This document shows, piece after piece, positions 37,680 to 46,816 of a stretch of DNA of 64,000 nucleotides; position 1 is the first letter of the stretch, and each line of letters starts with the position of its first letter. The translations under genes and the position numbers were made by a program. The notes under the pieces were generated by a model. The model had not been told where the DNA came from. It ran no database searches and worked only from the letters and a program-made list of their open reading frames with translations. The stretch comes from an uncultured Sphingomonadales bacterium (lineage in GTDB: Bacteria > Pseudomonadota > Alphaproteobacteria > Sphingomonadales > Sphingomonadaceae), in contig CALCBC010000010.1 in the NCBI GenBank assembly GCA_937898525.1, positions 44,970 to 108,969 of the forward strand. Direction: 5' to 3'.

Positions 37680-38635
37680 CCGATCAGATCGGATCGTGGC
37701 ACGGCCCCGGGAACGCTCCGGGCTCGGAAGAGGAACCCGGTTTCGCCGGGTGGGTGCCTACCGACGTGCGCGGCAAGCTGACGCGCAATGCACCGCTCGA
37801 CAAGCTGGTCTGGTTCAAGAGCGGCGGCCCGGCCGACTGGCTGTTCGAGCCGGCCGACCTCGATGACCTCGTCGCGTTCCTTTCCGCGCTCGAGGAAGGC
37901 ACGCCGGTGATGGCGCTCGGCCTCGGATCGAACCTGATCGTGCGCGACGGCGGGGTTCCCGGCGTTGTGATCCGGCTCGGCAAGCCGTTCTCGACCGTCG
38001 AGGTGCGCCGCGACTGCGTCCTCGAGTGCGGCGGCGGGGCGAGCGGCATCCTCGTCTCCTCGACCGCGCGCGACGCGGGTATTGCCGGACTCGAGTTCCT
38101 GCGCGGGATTCCGGGCACGGTCGGCGGGTTCGTGCGGATGAACGGCGGCGCCTACGGCCGCGAGGTGGCCGACATCCTCGTCGACTGCGACGTCGTCCTG
38201 CCCGACGGCAACCTGATCACCCTGCTCGCGGCGGACCTCAACTACAGCTACCGCCATTCCGACCTGCCCGAGGGAGCGATCGTCGTCGCGGCGCGGTTCA
38301 AGGGCGTTCCGGGCGATCCGAAGGAGATCGGCGCCGAGATGGACCGCATCGCCGCCGCGCGCGAGGAATCGCAGCCGCTGCGCTCGAGGACCGGCGGCTC
38401 GACGTTCAAGAACCCGCCGGGAGACAAGGCCTGGCGGCTGGTCGACGCGGCGGGCTGCCGCGGGCTCAGGATGGGCGGAGCTCAGGTCAGCGAAAAGCAC
38501 GCCAACTTCCTGATAAACACGGGGCATGCGACGAGCGCCGACATCGAGGGGCTCGGCGAGGAAGTGCGGCGCCGCGTGTCCGAGAGTCAGGGCGTGGCGC
38601 TCGAGTGGGAAATCAAGAGGGTCGGCCGATGGTAG
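37676..38635 (+). CDS. murB: UDP-N-acetylenolpyruvoylglucosamine reductase
   Basis: FAD enzyme reducing UDP-GlcNAc-enolpyruvate to UDP-MurNAc. 319 aa, type II size. FAD-binding features are [32 protein letters not shown] and [18 protein letters not shown]. Catalytic and substrate residues lie in [20 protein letters not shown] and [15 protein letters not shown]. It overlaps murC by 4 nt and ddl by 7 nt. Confidence 0.97.
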   Translation: MTDQIGSWHGPGNAPGSEEEPGFAGWVPTDVRGKLTRNAPLDKLVWFKSGGPADWLFEPADLDDLVAFLSALEEGTPVMALGLGSNLIVRDGGVPGVVIRLGKPFSTVEVRRDCVLECGGGASGILVSSTARDAGIAGLEFLRGIPGTVGGFVRMNGGAYGREVADILVDCDVVLPDGNLITLLAADLNYSYRHSDLPEGAIVVAARFKGVPGDPKEIGAEMDRIAAAREESQPLRSRTGGSTFKNPPGDKAWRLVDAAGCRGLRMGGAQVSEKHANFLINTGHATSADIEGLGEEVRRRVSESQGVALEWEIKRVGRW

Positions 38636-39585
38636 CTCTCCCGAAGCTGCACGTCGCCGTCCTGATGGGCGGCTGGGCCAACGAGCGCCCGGTCTCGCTG
38701 ATGAGCGGCGAGGGCGTCGCCAAGGCGCTCGAATCGCGCGGGCACCGGGTCACCCGGATCGACATGGACCGCGAGGTCGCGATGCGGCTGCACGAGGCGA
38801 GGCCCGACGTCGTTTTCAACGCGCTTCACGGCGTCCCCGGCGAGGACGGCACCGTGCAGGGGCTGATGGACCTGATGGGCCTGCCCTATACGCACTCGGG
38901 GCTGCAGACCTCGGTCATCGCGATCGACAAGGAGCTGACCAAGCATGCGCTCGTACCGCACGGGGTACCGATGCCGGGCGGGCGTATCGTGCGCAGCGAG
39001 GAGCTTTACGAGGGTGACCCGCTGGCGCGCCCCTACGTGCTCAAGCCGGTCAACGAGGGATCTTCGGTCGGCGTCGCGATCGTCACCGACGAGAGCAATT
39101 ACGGCAACCCGATCCGTCGCGACGCCGAAGGGCCGTGGCAGCGGTTCGACCAACTGCTCGCCGAACCCTACATCCGCGGGCGCGAGCTCACAGCGGCAGT
39201 CCTTGGCGACCGCGCGCTGATGGTCACCGAACTCGTCCCGAAGTCGGGGTTCTACGATTTCGACGCCAAGTACACCGAGGGGATGACCGAGCACGTGTGT
39301 CCGGCGCAGATTCCCGACGAGATCACCAGGCTGTGCCTCGAATATGCGCTGCGGGCGCACCGGCTGCTCGGCTGCCGGGGCACCAGCCGGTCTGACTTTC
39401 GCTGGGACGACGAGCGCGGTGAGGAAGGGTTGTTCCTGCTGGAGACCAATACCCAACCGGGCATGACTCCGCTGAGCCTCGTGCCCGAGCAGGCCAGGCA
39501 CTGCGGCATCGACTATCCGGAGCTGGTCGAAATCATCATCGCTGACGCGCTCGCGCATTTCGGCAAGCTGGAGCGGAGCGGCTGA
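38629..39585 (+). CDS. ddl: D-alanine--D-alanine ligase
   Basis: ATP-grasp enzyme making the D-Ala-D-Ala used by MurF. 318 aa from ATG 38629, inside the last codons of murB (ATGGTAG). Motifs are VLMGGWANERPVSLMSG, NALHGVPGEDGTVQG, YTHSGLQTSVIAIDK, YVLKPVNEGSSVGVAIV, RSDFRWD and LLETNTQPGMTPLSLVPEQA. The stop overlaps the ftsQ ATG by 1 nt. Confidence 0.97.
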   Translation: MVALPKLHVAVLMGGWANERPVSLMSGEGVAKALESRGHRVTRIDMDREVAMRLHEARPDVVFNALHGVPGEDGTVQGLMDLMGLPYTHSGLQTSVIAIDKELTKHALVPHGVPMPGGRIVRSEELYEGDPLARPYVLKPVNEGSSVGVAIVTDESNYGNPIRRDAEGPWQRFDQLLAEPYIRGRELTAAVLGDRALMVTELVPKSGFYDFDAKYTEGMTEHVCPAQIPDEITRLCLEYALRAHRLLGCRGTSRSDFRWDDERGEEGLFLLETNTQPGMTPLSLVPEQARHCGIDYPELVEIIIADALAHFGKLERSG

Positions 39586-40490
39586 TGGCGCAGACGATTC
39601 GCCGCAATGCCACCCCCGCGCGCCGCCAGGTCCGCGCGCATGGCAATCGCACCAAGGTGCGCAAGGCCAAGGCGAAGACCAACTCGCTGATAGACGCGTT
39701 GATGCGCGTGCTGCCGTTCACCGAAGAGCAGCTGCAGAAGACGTTTCTGGTCCTGATCCTCGCCGCGGCGGCGGCCGGGGTGTGGACGATTGCCAGCATG
39801 GCCGGGCTGACCGAGCTGGCAGGACGGCAATTTGCCTACGCCGCTGCCGACGCCGGCTACCAGGTCGAACGAGTCGAGGTCCGCGGAGTCGAGCGCATGA
39901 ACGAGCTGCGCGTCTACGAGCGCGTCCTCGGCCAGCGCGATCAGGCCATGCCGCTGGTCGACGTCCACGCCCTGCGTGACTCCCTGAGGGAGCTGGCCTG
40001 GGTCAAGGATGCGCGCGTTTCGCGCCAGCTGCCCGACACGATCGTCGTCGACATCGTCGAGCGCGAGCCGCATGCGGCGCTGCGTAAGGCCGACCGCCTT
40101 GTGCTCATCGACGAGACGGGCGTCGAGCTGGAGCCGATTTCCGAGGCCGAGGCGCGCGAGATGCTGCTGATTTCCGGTCCCGGTGCGCAGGCCCGGGTCG
40201 AGGAGCTGTCGCAACTGCTCGATGCGGCACCCGCGCTGAGGCCGCAGGTCGCCGAAGCCGAGTGGGTGGGCAACCGGCGCTGGAACCTGACCTTCAGGAC
40301 CGGGCAGGTGGTCGCCCTTCCACAGGGGAAGGAAAAGTCGGCCAACGCGCTGATGCAGTTCGCGCGGGCCGACGGGCTCTACCGCCTTCTCGGCGGCAAG
40401 GTGGCGGCGTTCGACATGCGCAACGCCCCGCGAATCTACATTCGCGTGCCCGGCCGGGCACAGCAGGCACTCGAGGCGGGCGGAAGCTGA
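39585..40490 (+). CDS. ftsQ: cell division protein FtsQ
   Basis: Bitopic membrane protein linking early and late divisome parts. 301 aa: a basic cytosolic tail (1-50), a membrane segment at about 53-73 (TFLVLILAAAAAGVWTIA), a POTRA domain at about 92-160 (VERVEVRGVERMNELRVYER) and a beta domain with AWVKDARVSRQLPDTIVVDI and EPHAALRKADRLVLID. It overlaps ddl and ftsA by 1 nt each. Confidence 0.96.
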   Translation: MAQTIRRNATPARRQVRAHGNRTKVRKAKAKTNSLIDALMRVLPFTEEQLQKTFLVLILAAAAAGVWTIASMAGLTELAGRQFAYAAADAGYQVERVEVRGVERMNELRVYERVLGQRDQAMPLVDVHALRDSLRELAWVKDARVSRQLPDTIVVDIVEREPHAALRKADRLVLIDETGVELEPISEAEAREMLLISGPGAQARVEELSQLLDAAPALRPQVAEAEWVGNRRWNLTFRTGQVVALPQGKEKSANALMQFARADGLYRLLGGKVAAFDMRNAPRIYIRVPGRAQQALEAGGS

Positions 40491-41797
40491 TGGCCAGCCA
40501 GCCCCGCAGCGGCCCGCGGATCGCGCGTGTCATCGGCGCGGTCAACATCGGCTCGTTCCGCGTCTCGGCGATGATCGCCGGGCTGACCGAGAGCGGCGAG
40601 ATGATCGTGCTCGGCAGCGGCCACCGCGCGGCGCAGGGCATCCGCCGCGGCTACGTGACGGACATGGCCGCGGCGACCTACGCCGTGCGCGATGCGATCG
40701 AACGGGCCGAGAAGCTGGCCGGGACCAGCGTTTCGAGCGTGTGGATCGGCTGCTCGGGGGCCGGCCTTGCGAGCCGCATCGACACGGTCGAGATCGACAT
40801 CGGCGGCCGGCGGATCGAGGAAGAGGACATCGAGCACCTGCTGCTGGCCGCCCGCGATGGGCTCGAGCCCGACGGGAGGATGGTGCTCCACGCGCAGCCC
40901 GCCTGCTATTTCCTCGACGGTGCGGCTGGCGTCGCGAACCCCAAGGGGCTGCATGCCGAGCGGCTCGGGGTCGACATCCATGTCATGCTCGCCGACGGGG
41001 CGCCGATGCGCAACCTGACCGAGGCGGTGCAGAACGCGCACCTCGAAGTCGAGGCGGCAGTGGCTTCGCCGCTGGCTACCGGGCTCGCCTGCCTCACCGC
41101 CGAAGAACGCGATCTCGGCGTGGCCCTGGTGGAATTCGGCGCGCAGGTGACCAATGTCTCGGTCTACGTCGGGGGGATGCTGGTGGGCCTGACCGCGATT
41201 CCGCGTGGCTCGGCCGACATCACCGACGCGATCGCCAGCGCATTCGGCATCCGCCGGTTCCAGGCAGAACGGCTCAAGTGCGTCCATGGATCGGCGATCG
41301 CCAGCCCGGCCGACCATCGCGAGATGATCCCGGTGCTCGGCCCGGACGAGGATCGCACGGGACCGCCGGCGCGCGGCGCCGACGACCGCAACCGGATCCC
41401 GCGGGCCGAACTGATCAGCGTGATCACCGGTGAGCTCGACCGGCTGATCAGCGAAGTCGGTCGCGCACTCGAGGCTCAGGGCTATACGGGCGGCCAGCCG
41501 GGCAGGGCGGGTCGGCAAGTCGTGATCACCGGGGGCGGGGCCGAACTCGCCGGTCTCGCCGACTATGCCCAGGCCGCGCTCGGCAAGCCGGTCAGGATCG
41601 GCCGCCCTCCGGCGCTCAAGGGCTTGCCCGAAGCTCACGGCGTGCCCGGCTTCGCCACGCTGGCCGGGCTGGTGCTCTATGCCGCCGAGGATCCGATCGA
41701 CATCCGCGCAATCGGCTCTCGCTACCAGCAGGTCCATCGCCCCGCCGGAATCCGCCTGATGTTGCGAGTCTGGACGGCCATGAAGGAGTATTTCTGA
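40490..41797 (+). CDS. ftsA: cell division protein FtsA
   Basis: Actin-like ATPase that tethers FtsZ to the membrane. 435 aa from ATG 40490, in the ftsQ stop. Motifs are IGAVNIGSFRVSAMI (phosphate 1), VWIGCSGAGLASR, the 1C domain around ERLGVDIHVMLADG, VALVEFGAQVTNVSVYVGG and VVITGGGAELAGLADYA. It ends in the amphipathic helix RLMLRVWTAMKEYF. The ftsZ gene follows after 108 nt, the largest gap inside the cluster after mraZ. Confidence 0.96.
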   Translation: MASQPRSGPRIARVIGAVNIGSFRVSAMIAGLTESGEMIVLGSGHRAAQGIRRGYVTDMAAATYAVRDAIERAEKLAGTSVSSVWIGCSGAGLASRIDTVEIDIGGRRIEEEDIEHLLLAARDGLEPDGRMVLHAQPACYFLDGAAGVANPKGLHAERLGVDIHVMLADGAPMRNLTEAVQNAHLEVEAAVASPLATGLACLTAEERDLGVALVEFGAQVTNVSVYVGGMLVGLTAIPRGSADITDAIASAFGIRRFQAERLKCVHGSAIASPADHREMIPVLGPDEDRTGPPARGADDRNRIPRAELISVITGELDRLISEVGRALEAQGYTGGQPGRAGRQVVITGGGAELAGLADYAQAALGKPVRIGRPPALKGLPEAHGVPGFATLAGLVLYAAEDPIDIRAIGSRYQQVHRPAGIRLMLRVWTAMKEYF

Positions 41798-41905
41798 GCC
41801 GTGCGGTGCTGTGGATAGCTCCATTTACCTTTTGCACCGGCGATTCGCTTTGTGGCACAAGCGAGTTGACCGGGGATCACTACCGCTCCCCGAGGAGAGT
41901 ATCGA
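41798..41905 (+). promoter_or_regulatory. ftsA-ftsZ intergenic region, probable ftsZ promoter
   Basis: 108 nt, AT-richer at the start, with GAGGAGAG 8-9 nt before the ftsZ ATG. It holds an imperfect palindrome around CGCTTTGTGGCACAAGCG (41846-41863) and one GATTC (41842-41846), a possible CcrM methylation site. A separate ftsZ promoter is common in alphaproteobacteria, but no -35/-10 pair was assigned. Confidence 0.4.
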
Positions 41906-43633
41906 ATGAGCATCAACATCGGACCGCCTTCCGTCGAGGAACTGCGCCCGCGGATCGCGGTCATCGGTGTCGGCGGAGCAGGGGGCAACGCCGTCGCCAA
42001 CATGATCCATGCGGAAATCGAGGGCGTGGATTTCATCGTCGCGAATACCGACGCGCAGGCGCTGAACAACTCGATCGCCGAGCACCGGATTCAGCTGGGG
42101 CCGGACATCACCCGCGGGCTCGGCGCGGGCTCGCGGCCCGAGGTCGGTCGCGCCGCGGCCGAGGAAACGGTCGAGGAGATCGAGCGCGCGCTCGAGGGCT
42201 GCAACATGGTGTTCCTCGCCGCCGGCATGGGCGGCGGCACAGGCACCGGCGCGGCGCCGGTTATCGCCGAAGTCGCGCGCAACAAGGGCATCCTGACCGT
42301 CGGCGTGGTCACCAAGCCGTTCCTGTTCGAGGGCACCCGCCGCATGCGCGCGGCGGAGGCGGGCATCGAGGAACTGCAGAAGAACGTCGACACGCTGATC
42401 GTCATTCCGAACCAGAACCTGTTCCTCGTCGCCAAGGCCGAGACGACATTCAAGGAAGCCTTCCAGCTCGCCGACGAGGTGCTGCAGCAGGGCGTGCGCT
42501 CGATCACCGACCTGATGGTCATGCCGGGCCTGATCAACCTCGACTTCGCCGACGTCCGCTCGGTCATGGGCGAGATGGGCAAGGCGATGATGGGCACCGG
42601 CGAGGGCGAGGGCCCGAACCGCGCGCTCGAGGCCGCCGAACGCGCGATCGCCAATCCGCTGCTCGATGGCGTGTCGATGCAGGGCGCCAAGGGGGTGATC
42701 ATCTCGATCATCGGCGGCGAGGACATGAAGCTGCTCGAGGTCGACGAAGCGGCCAACCACATTCGCGAGCTGGTCGATCCCGAAGCCAACATCATCTGGG
42801 GCTCGGCGTTCAATCCGGAGCTCGAAGGCAAGATCCGCGTCTCGGTGGTCGCCACCGGGATCGAGCAGAGCGCCGAGCAGGCGCAGGCGGCCACGAGCCA
42901 GTTCGGCGGATTCGGCACGGTGCGCGCTCCCAAGAAGCCGGCGCTGCCGCTGCCGACCGAGGAAGAGCTCGCCGGAGACGCCGTGGCAACGGCGCCGGGC
43001 CAGCCGCCGCGCTTCGCGGATGAAGAGGAGAGCTCCTACGACGCGCAAGAGAACGCCTATAGCGCGCCGAGGATACCCGAGGCCTATGGCGAGGACGAGG
43101 AAGGCGAGTACGACGAAGAAGGTCTCGCCGACCCGGCTGACGACAGCCATTACGGCGACGAGAGCGAAGCGGGCTATGCCTCGCTCGGCTCGATGAAGAT
43201 CGAGCGCGACCCCAGCGTAGCGGCCGAGGGCGCGGCGGGAGGTGCGCTCGGAGAGCCAGAGCCTTCCGAGGATGACGCGTTCGAGCTGACGCTCGAGGCG
43301 CCGCAGCCGGAAGCGGGGCCGCGACCGATGGAACAGGACGAGCTGCTGCTCGACGCGAGCCGTCTCGCCGAGGCCGACGAGCCGCTCCAGGCCGGGCTTG
43401 GCGGACGCCGCAAGCGGATGCTCGGCAGTGCGGCCGCAGGCGAGGAAGCCGCGGACGCCCCTCCCGCGCCCGCTCCGCGACCCGTTGCGGCGGCCGGAAG
43501 CACGCTGTTCGAACGAATGGCCAATCTGTCGCGCGCCAGCGCAACCAGCGAGGACGACGACGAGGACGAGGAAGAAGGCGGTGGCGGTTCGTTGCGCATC
43601 CCCCGCTTCCTGGGCCGCCAGAACAATCAGTAG
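41906..43633 (+). CDS. ftsZ: cell division protein FtsZ with long acidic C-terminal linker
   Basis: Tubulin-like GTPase forming the Z ring. 575 aa. Core motifs are [18 protein letters not shown] (17-34), [10 protein letters not shown], the tubulin signature [13 protein letters not shown] (107-119), TVGVVTKPF and [20 protein letters not shown]. The GTPase core ends near residue 321. A roughly 240-residue Glu/Asp/Pro/Ala-rich linker follows, and the extreme C-terminal peptide [12 protein letters not shown] (564-575) is the FtsA/ZipA-type binding tail. The linker is far longer than the roughly 50 residues of E. coli FtsZ but similar in kind to other alphaproteobacteria. Confidence 0.98.
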   Translation: MSINIGPPSVEELRPRIAVIGVGGAGGNAVANMIHAEIEGVDFIVANTDAQALNNSIAEHRIQLGPDITRGLGAGSRPEVGRAAAEETVEEIERALEGCNMVFLAAGMGGGTGTGAAPVIAEVARNKGILTVGVVTKPFLFEGTRRMRAAEAGIEELQKNVDTLIVIPNQNLFLVAKAETTFKEAFQLADEVLQQGVRSITDLMVMPGLINLDFADVRSVMGEMGKAMMGTGEGEGPNRALEAAERAIANPLLDGVSMQGAKGVIISIIGGEDMKLLEVDEAANHIRELVDPEANIIWGSAFNPELEGKIRVSVVATGIEQSAEQAQAATSQFGGFGTVRAPKKPALPLPTEEELAGDAVATAPGQPPRFADEEESSYDAQENAYSAPRIPEAYGEDEEGEYDEEGLADPADDSHYGDESEAGYASLGSMKIERDPSVAAEGAAGGALGEPEPSEDDAFELTLEAPQPEAGPRPMEQDELLLDASRLAEADEPLQAGLGGRRKRMLGSAAAGEEAADAPPAPAPRPVAAAGSTLFERMANLSRASATSEDDDEDEEEGGGGSLRIPRFLGRQNNQ

Positions 43634-43681
43634 CTCGGCGATTAGCGTGCGGTTCAGGCGAGCCGCCATACGGGCCCGGGC

Positions 43682-45193
43682 ATGATGCGAGTGGCCGTTC
43701 TGGTGCAGCTGGGCGCGGCGGCACTGGTCGCCGTGCCCGCTTCCGTGCAGGCCCAGGCCTATGCCCAGCCGGTAGTCCAGGCGCTGCCCGATCCTGCGGC
43801 CATGCGGCTCAGCGAGGCCTTGCGGGCGCTCGGTCAGGATCCGCGCTCGGTTTCGGCACTGATCGAGGCGGGTCACGCCTCGCTCGGTCTCGACGATGTC
43901 GAGGCGGCGGCTGGGTTCTTTGCGCGCGCCGCCGCGATCTCGCCGGACGACGGAGCGGTCAAGGCCGGGCTCGCCTCTGTTGCGACGCGCCAGGGCCGCC
44001 CGATCGAGGCGCTTGCCCTGTTCGCTCAAGCGGAAGCCGCGGGGGAACCGATGCGGATACACGCGGCGGAACGCGGTCTCGCCTTCGATCTCGTCGGCGA
44101 CAACGCGCAGGCCCAGGAGCAGTACGCGATATCGCTGTCCGTTGCGCCCGACCCGGAGGTCGTCCGCCGGCTGGCCCTGAGCCAGGCGATCGCCGGAGAC
44201 CAGCGCGCCTCAGAAGCGACGCTGCTGCCCCTGCTCCAGCGCCGCGACCTCGCGGCTTACCGCACGCGCGCGTTCGCGCTTGCGGTGCTCGACAAGACCG
44301 ACGAGGCGGTGGCGATCGCCGAGACCATGCTGCCCGAGAGAATCTCGAGCCGTATCGCGCCCTACCTGCGCTACATGCCGCGGCTCACGCGCGCACAGCA
44401 GGCCGCGGCGGCCAACCTCGGGGTGTTCCCGCGCGCTGCCGAGATCGGCCGCGACGATCCGGCCATCGCTGCCTATTCCGGGCCGCCGTCTGCCGCGCCC
44501 GCGCCCCAGCGTGGCGCGGATTCGCGCCTCGTGCCCGCCGGGGAACCCCTCGGGGAACGCGGGCCTGCCACCGGCAGCATTCGTCGCCGGCCGGTCCCGG
44601 TGCAGGTACCGACAGCCGCTGTTGCCCAGGAAAACCCGCCGCTCGTCGTGCCGCCGCAGCCGCCGCAGCGGGAGCCCGTCGCGCCCGCTCCGGTCGTGGT
44701 CGCCGCGATGACCGCGGAAGTCGCGCAGGCGGTTCCGACCGCCTCGAACCTGCAGCCCATACCCGCTGAACCCCAACCCGAGGTCGACCTGAGTCTCGCG
44801 GAAGCTTTCGCGGACTTCAGCCTGCCCCGCGCCGATGCCGGGCCGGCGGCCGGGGCGGTCGACATTACCCAGATCCAGCCGCGCCGCGAGGCGCCGCCGC
44901 GTCCGGCGCCGGCCCCTCCGGCGCATCCGAGCCGCCAATGGGTGCAGGTCGCCACCGGCCGCGATGTCAAGGCGCTGGAATTCGACTGGCGCCGGATCAA
45001 GCGCAACGCCGGTGGCTTGCTCGACCGCTACAAGCCGCACGTGGCCGCCTGGGGACAGACCAATCGCCTCGTCGCTGGGCCTTTCTCCAGCGCTCGCGAG
45101 GCGCAGGAGTTCGTCGCCAAGCTCAAGGAAAAGCAGGTCGATTCCTTCCGCTTCACCAGCGCGCAGGGCGAGGAAGTGCGGCCGCTCGAGTAG
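43682..45193 (+). CDS. secreted TPR and SPOR-domain protein
   Basis: 503 aa. Signal peptide MMRVAVLVQLGAAALVAVPASVQA. TPR-like helices fill about 35-200 (SVSALIEAGHASLGLDDVEAA, AAERGLAFDLVGDNAQA). A Pro/Ala/Val-rich linker of some 150 residues leads to a C-terminal SPOR domain (about 420-503, RQWVQVATGRDVKALEFDWR to SFRFTSAQGEEVRPLE). SPOR domains bind denuded glycan strands at the septum, and the gene follows ftsZ, so a division or cell-wall role in the periplasm is a reasonable inference. Confidence 0.85.
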   Translation: MMRVAVLVQLGAAALVAVPASVQAQAYAQPVVQALPDPAAMRLSEALRALGQDPRSVSALIEAGHASLGLDDVEAAAGFFARAAAISPDDGAVKAGLASVATRQGRPIEALALFAQAEAAGEPMRIHAAERGLAFDLVGDNAQAQEQYAISLSVAPDPEVVRRLALSQAIAGDQRASEATLLPLLQRRDLAAYRTRAFALAVLDKTDEAVAIAETMLPERISSRIAPYLRYMPRLTRAQQAAAANLGVFPRAAEIGRDDPAIAAYSGPPSAAPAPQRGADSRLVPAGEPLGERGPATGSIRRRPVPVQVPTAAVAQENPPLVVPPQPPQREPVAPAPVVVAAMTAEVAQAVPTASNLQPIPAEPQPEVDLSLAEAFADFSLPRADAGPAAGAVDITQIQPRREAPPRPAPAPPAHPSRQWVQVATGRDVKALEFDWRRIKRNAGGLLDRYKPHVAAWGQTNRLVAGPFSSAREAQEFVAKLKEKQVDSFRFTSAQGEEVRPLE

Positions 45194-45340
45194 CCGAATG
45201 ATGACCTGGCGGTTAACCTTGTGCACACCTTGCCAACAGACTTGTCGAGTTTTGCCCAATGGCGTCACGGACCTGGATTGCCCATGACATGGCCGCAGTC
45301 GCATGTGCAGGCCGACCGAAGGGCGGGGAAAGATCGAACG
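45194..45340 (+). promoter_or_regulatory. upstream region of the YbjN-like gene with GGTTAACCTT
   Basis: 147 nt. The palindrome GGTTAACC at 45211-45218 (TTAACCTT at 45213-45220) is one base from a CtrA half-site. The same 10-mer GGTTAACCTT occurs at 62020-62029. GGGCGGGGAAAG upstream of the ATG could serve as ribosome site. Confidence 0.3.
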
Positions 45341-45850
45341 ATGAGCATCGGACGAGGTGAGCGGATCGAGGAGTCGGAAGACGCCGCGCCGGTCGAGATG
45401 CTGGCGCAGCTGTTCGAGGCGCACGGCTGGCCGTGCGAGTTCGTCAACGAGGACGAGATCTGCGGCGAAATCCAGGGCAGCTGGGCGACCTACCAGGTGC
45501 GCGGCGTGTGGCGGCGCGAGGACCATGTGCTGCAACTGCTCTGCCTGCCGGAGATCCGCGTCCCCGAATCCAAGCGCAAGGCGGCCTACGAGCTGCTCGC
45601 GCTGGTCAACGAGCAGCTCTGGCTCGGTCATTTCGACATCTGGTCGAACGGCGGCGTCCTGCTCTACCGCCACGGACTGATGCTCGGCGAAGACGGGCTG
45701 CTCGGCCTGCCGATGGCGCAGCTTGCGGTAGAGAGCGCGGTTGCCGAGTGCGACCGGTTCTACCCCGCGTTCCAGTTCGTGCTGTGGGGCGACAAGAAGC
45801 CGCGCGATGCGCTCGACGCGGCCCTGGTCGATGCGGCCGGCGAGGCGTAA
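45341..45850 (+). CDS. YbjN domain-containing protein
   Basis: 169-aa cytosolic protein of the YbjN/type III chaperone-like fold: PVEMLAQLFEAHGWPCEFVN, then YQVRGVWRREDHVLQLLCLP, then KRKAAYELLALVNEQLWLGHFDI. The function of these proteins is not settled (motility and exopolysaccharide effects for E. coli YbjN). It lies between the SPOR gene and proC; in sphingomonads a YbjN-proC pair is often seen, a statement from general knowledge rather than a search. Confidence 0.85.
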   Translation: MSIGRGERIEESEDAAPVEMLAQLFEAHGWPCEFVNEDEICGEIQGSWATYQVRGVWRREDHVLQLLCLPEIRVPESKRKAAYELLALVNEQLWLGHFDIWSNGGVLLYRHGLMLGEDGLLGLPMAQLAVESAVAECDRFYPAFQFVLWGDKKPRDALDAALVDAAGEA

Positions 45851-45916
45851 GGCGCGGGCTGCGCGCAGCAGGCGTCTGGCGGTGCTGCAGGTGGCGCGAT
45901 GACCGCAGGGGGCGGA

Positions 45917-46720
45917 ATGTTCGAGAAGATCCTGATCGTCGGCTGCGGCAACATGGCCGGCGCGATGCTGCAGGGCTGGCTCGCGGCAGGGCTCGATGCC
46001 GGGCGCTTCACCGTGGTCGATCCCGCGCCGCGCGAGCTCCCTCTGGGCGTCCGCAGCCTTTCGGCGGCCCCCGCAGACGAGACGTTCGATGCGATCCTGC
46101 TCGGGATCAAGCCGCAGCTCCTCGCGACCGTGGCGCCGAGCGTGTCCCCACTGGCCGGGCCGGGCACCGTGCTGCTGTCGATCCTCGCGGGCGTCGAGCT
46201 CTCGGTGCTGCGCGGCCATTTCCCCGAGGCGGCGGGGATCGTTCGGGCGATGCCGAACCTTTCGGCCGCTTTGGGCAAGTCGCCGATCGCGCTGGCGTCG
46301 TGCGGGCTCGACGATGCGCGCCGGCAGGAGGCGTTCGGCCTGTTCGGACCGCTGGGGACGCCCGAGTGGATCGCCGAGGACCAATTCGACCTCGTGACCG
46401 CGCTCGCCGGCTCGGGTCCGGCGTTCGTCTACCGCTTCATCGACGCGCTGTCGCAGGCGGCCACGGCGCTCGGCCTGCCTGTCGAGCAGTCCCGACGCCT
46501 CGCGCTGGCGACGGTCGAGGGCGCGTCGGCGCTCGCCGCTGCCTCGCCGCACGATCCGAGCGAACTGGCCCGCCGCGTGGCGAGTCCCGGGGGCGTCACC
46601 CAGGCCGGGCTCGACACGCTCGACCGGGATGAAGCGCTGGCTCGCCTGGTGACCGATACGCTGCGTGCGGCTCGCGATCGCAGCGCCGAAATGGCTGCCG
46701 AAGCCCGGGGCAAGGGTTAG
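45917..46720 (+). CDS. proC: pyrroline-5-carboxylate reductase
   Basis: NAD(P)H-dependent last step of proline synthesis. 267 aa from ATG 45917, chosen because AGGGGGCGGA precedes it and the family starts directly at FEKILIVGCGNMAGAML; ATG 45899 adds six residues. The C-terminal signature is SPGGVTQAGLDTL near residue 227, and the middle carries VRAMPNLSAALGKS and ALAGSGPAFVYRFIDAL. proB lies 3.5 kb downstream but proA is not in the window. Confidence 0.96.
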   Translation: MFEKILIVGCGNMAGAMLQGWLAAGLDAGRFTVVDPAPRELPLGVRSLSAAPADETFDAILLGIKPQLLATVAPSVSPLAGPGTVLLSILAGVELSVLRGHFPEAAGIVRAMPNLSAALGKSPIALASCGLDDARRQEAFGLFGPLGTPEWIAEDQFDLVTALAGSGPAFVYRFIDALSQAATALGLPVEQSRRLALATVEGASALAAASPHDPSELARRVASPGGVTQAGLDTLDRDEALARLVTDTLRAARDRSAEMAAEARGKG

Positions 46721-46816
46721 CGGCAAAGGGCCCGGTTTTCCTTGAAACCCGGACACTGTGAGGCGATATTGCCGTTACCGGCTTGTCGTCGCTCGGCGCC
46801 GGAAGAGGAGTTTGTA

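Noticed and set aside
41842..41846. GATTC (GANTC) in the ftsZ upstream region as a CcrM/GcrA control site.
   Set aside because: A single GANTC in about 100 nt is close to what chance gives; without others or methylation data it is not evidence.
46730..46752. Hairpin CCGGTTTTC/GAAACCCGG between proC and the Bax inhibitor-1 family gene as a terminator.
   Set aside because: It has one mismatch and no T-run follows; a stable terminator is not supported.
43682..46756. Minus-strand open frame of 848 codons from about 44210 to 46756 opposite the SPOR, YbjN and proC genes.
   Set aside because: The composition is low-complexity antisense of high-GC coding sequence, and the plus-strand genes are well supported.
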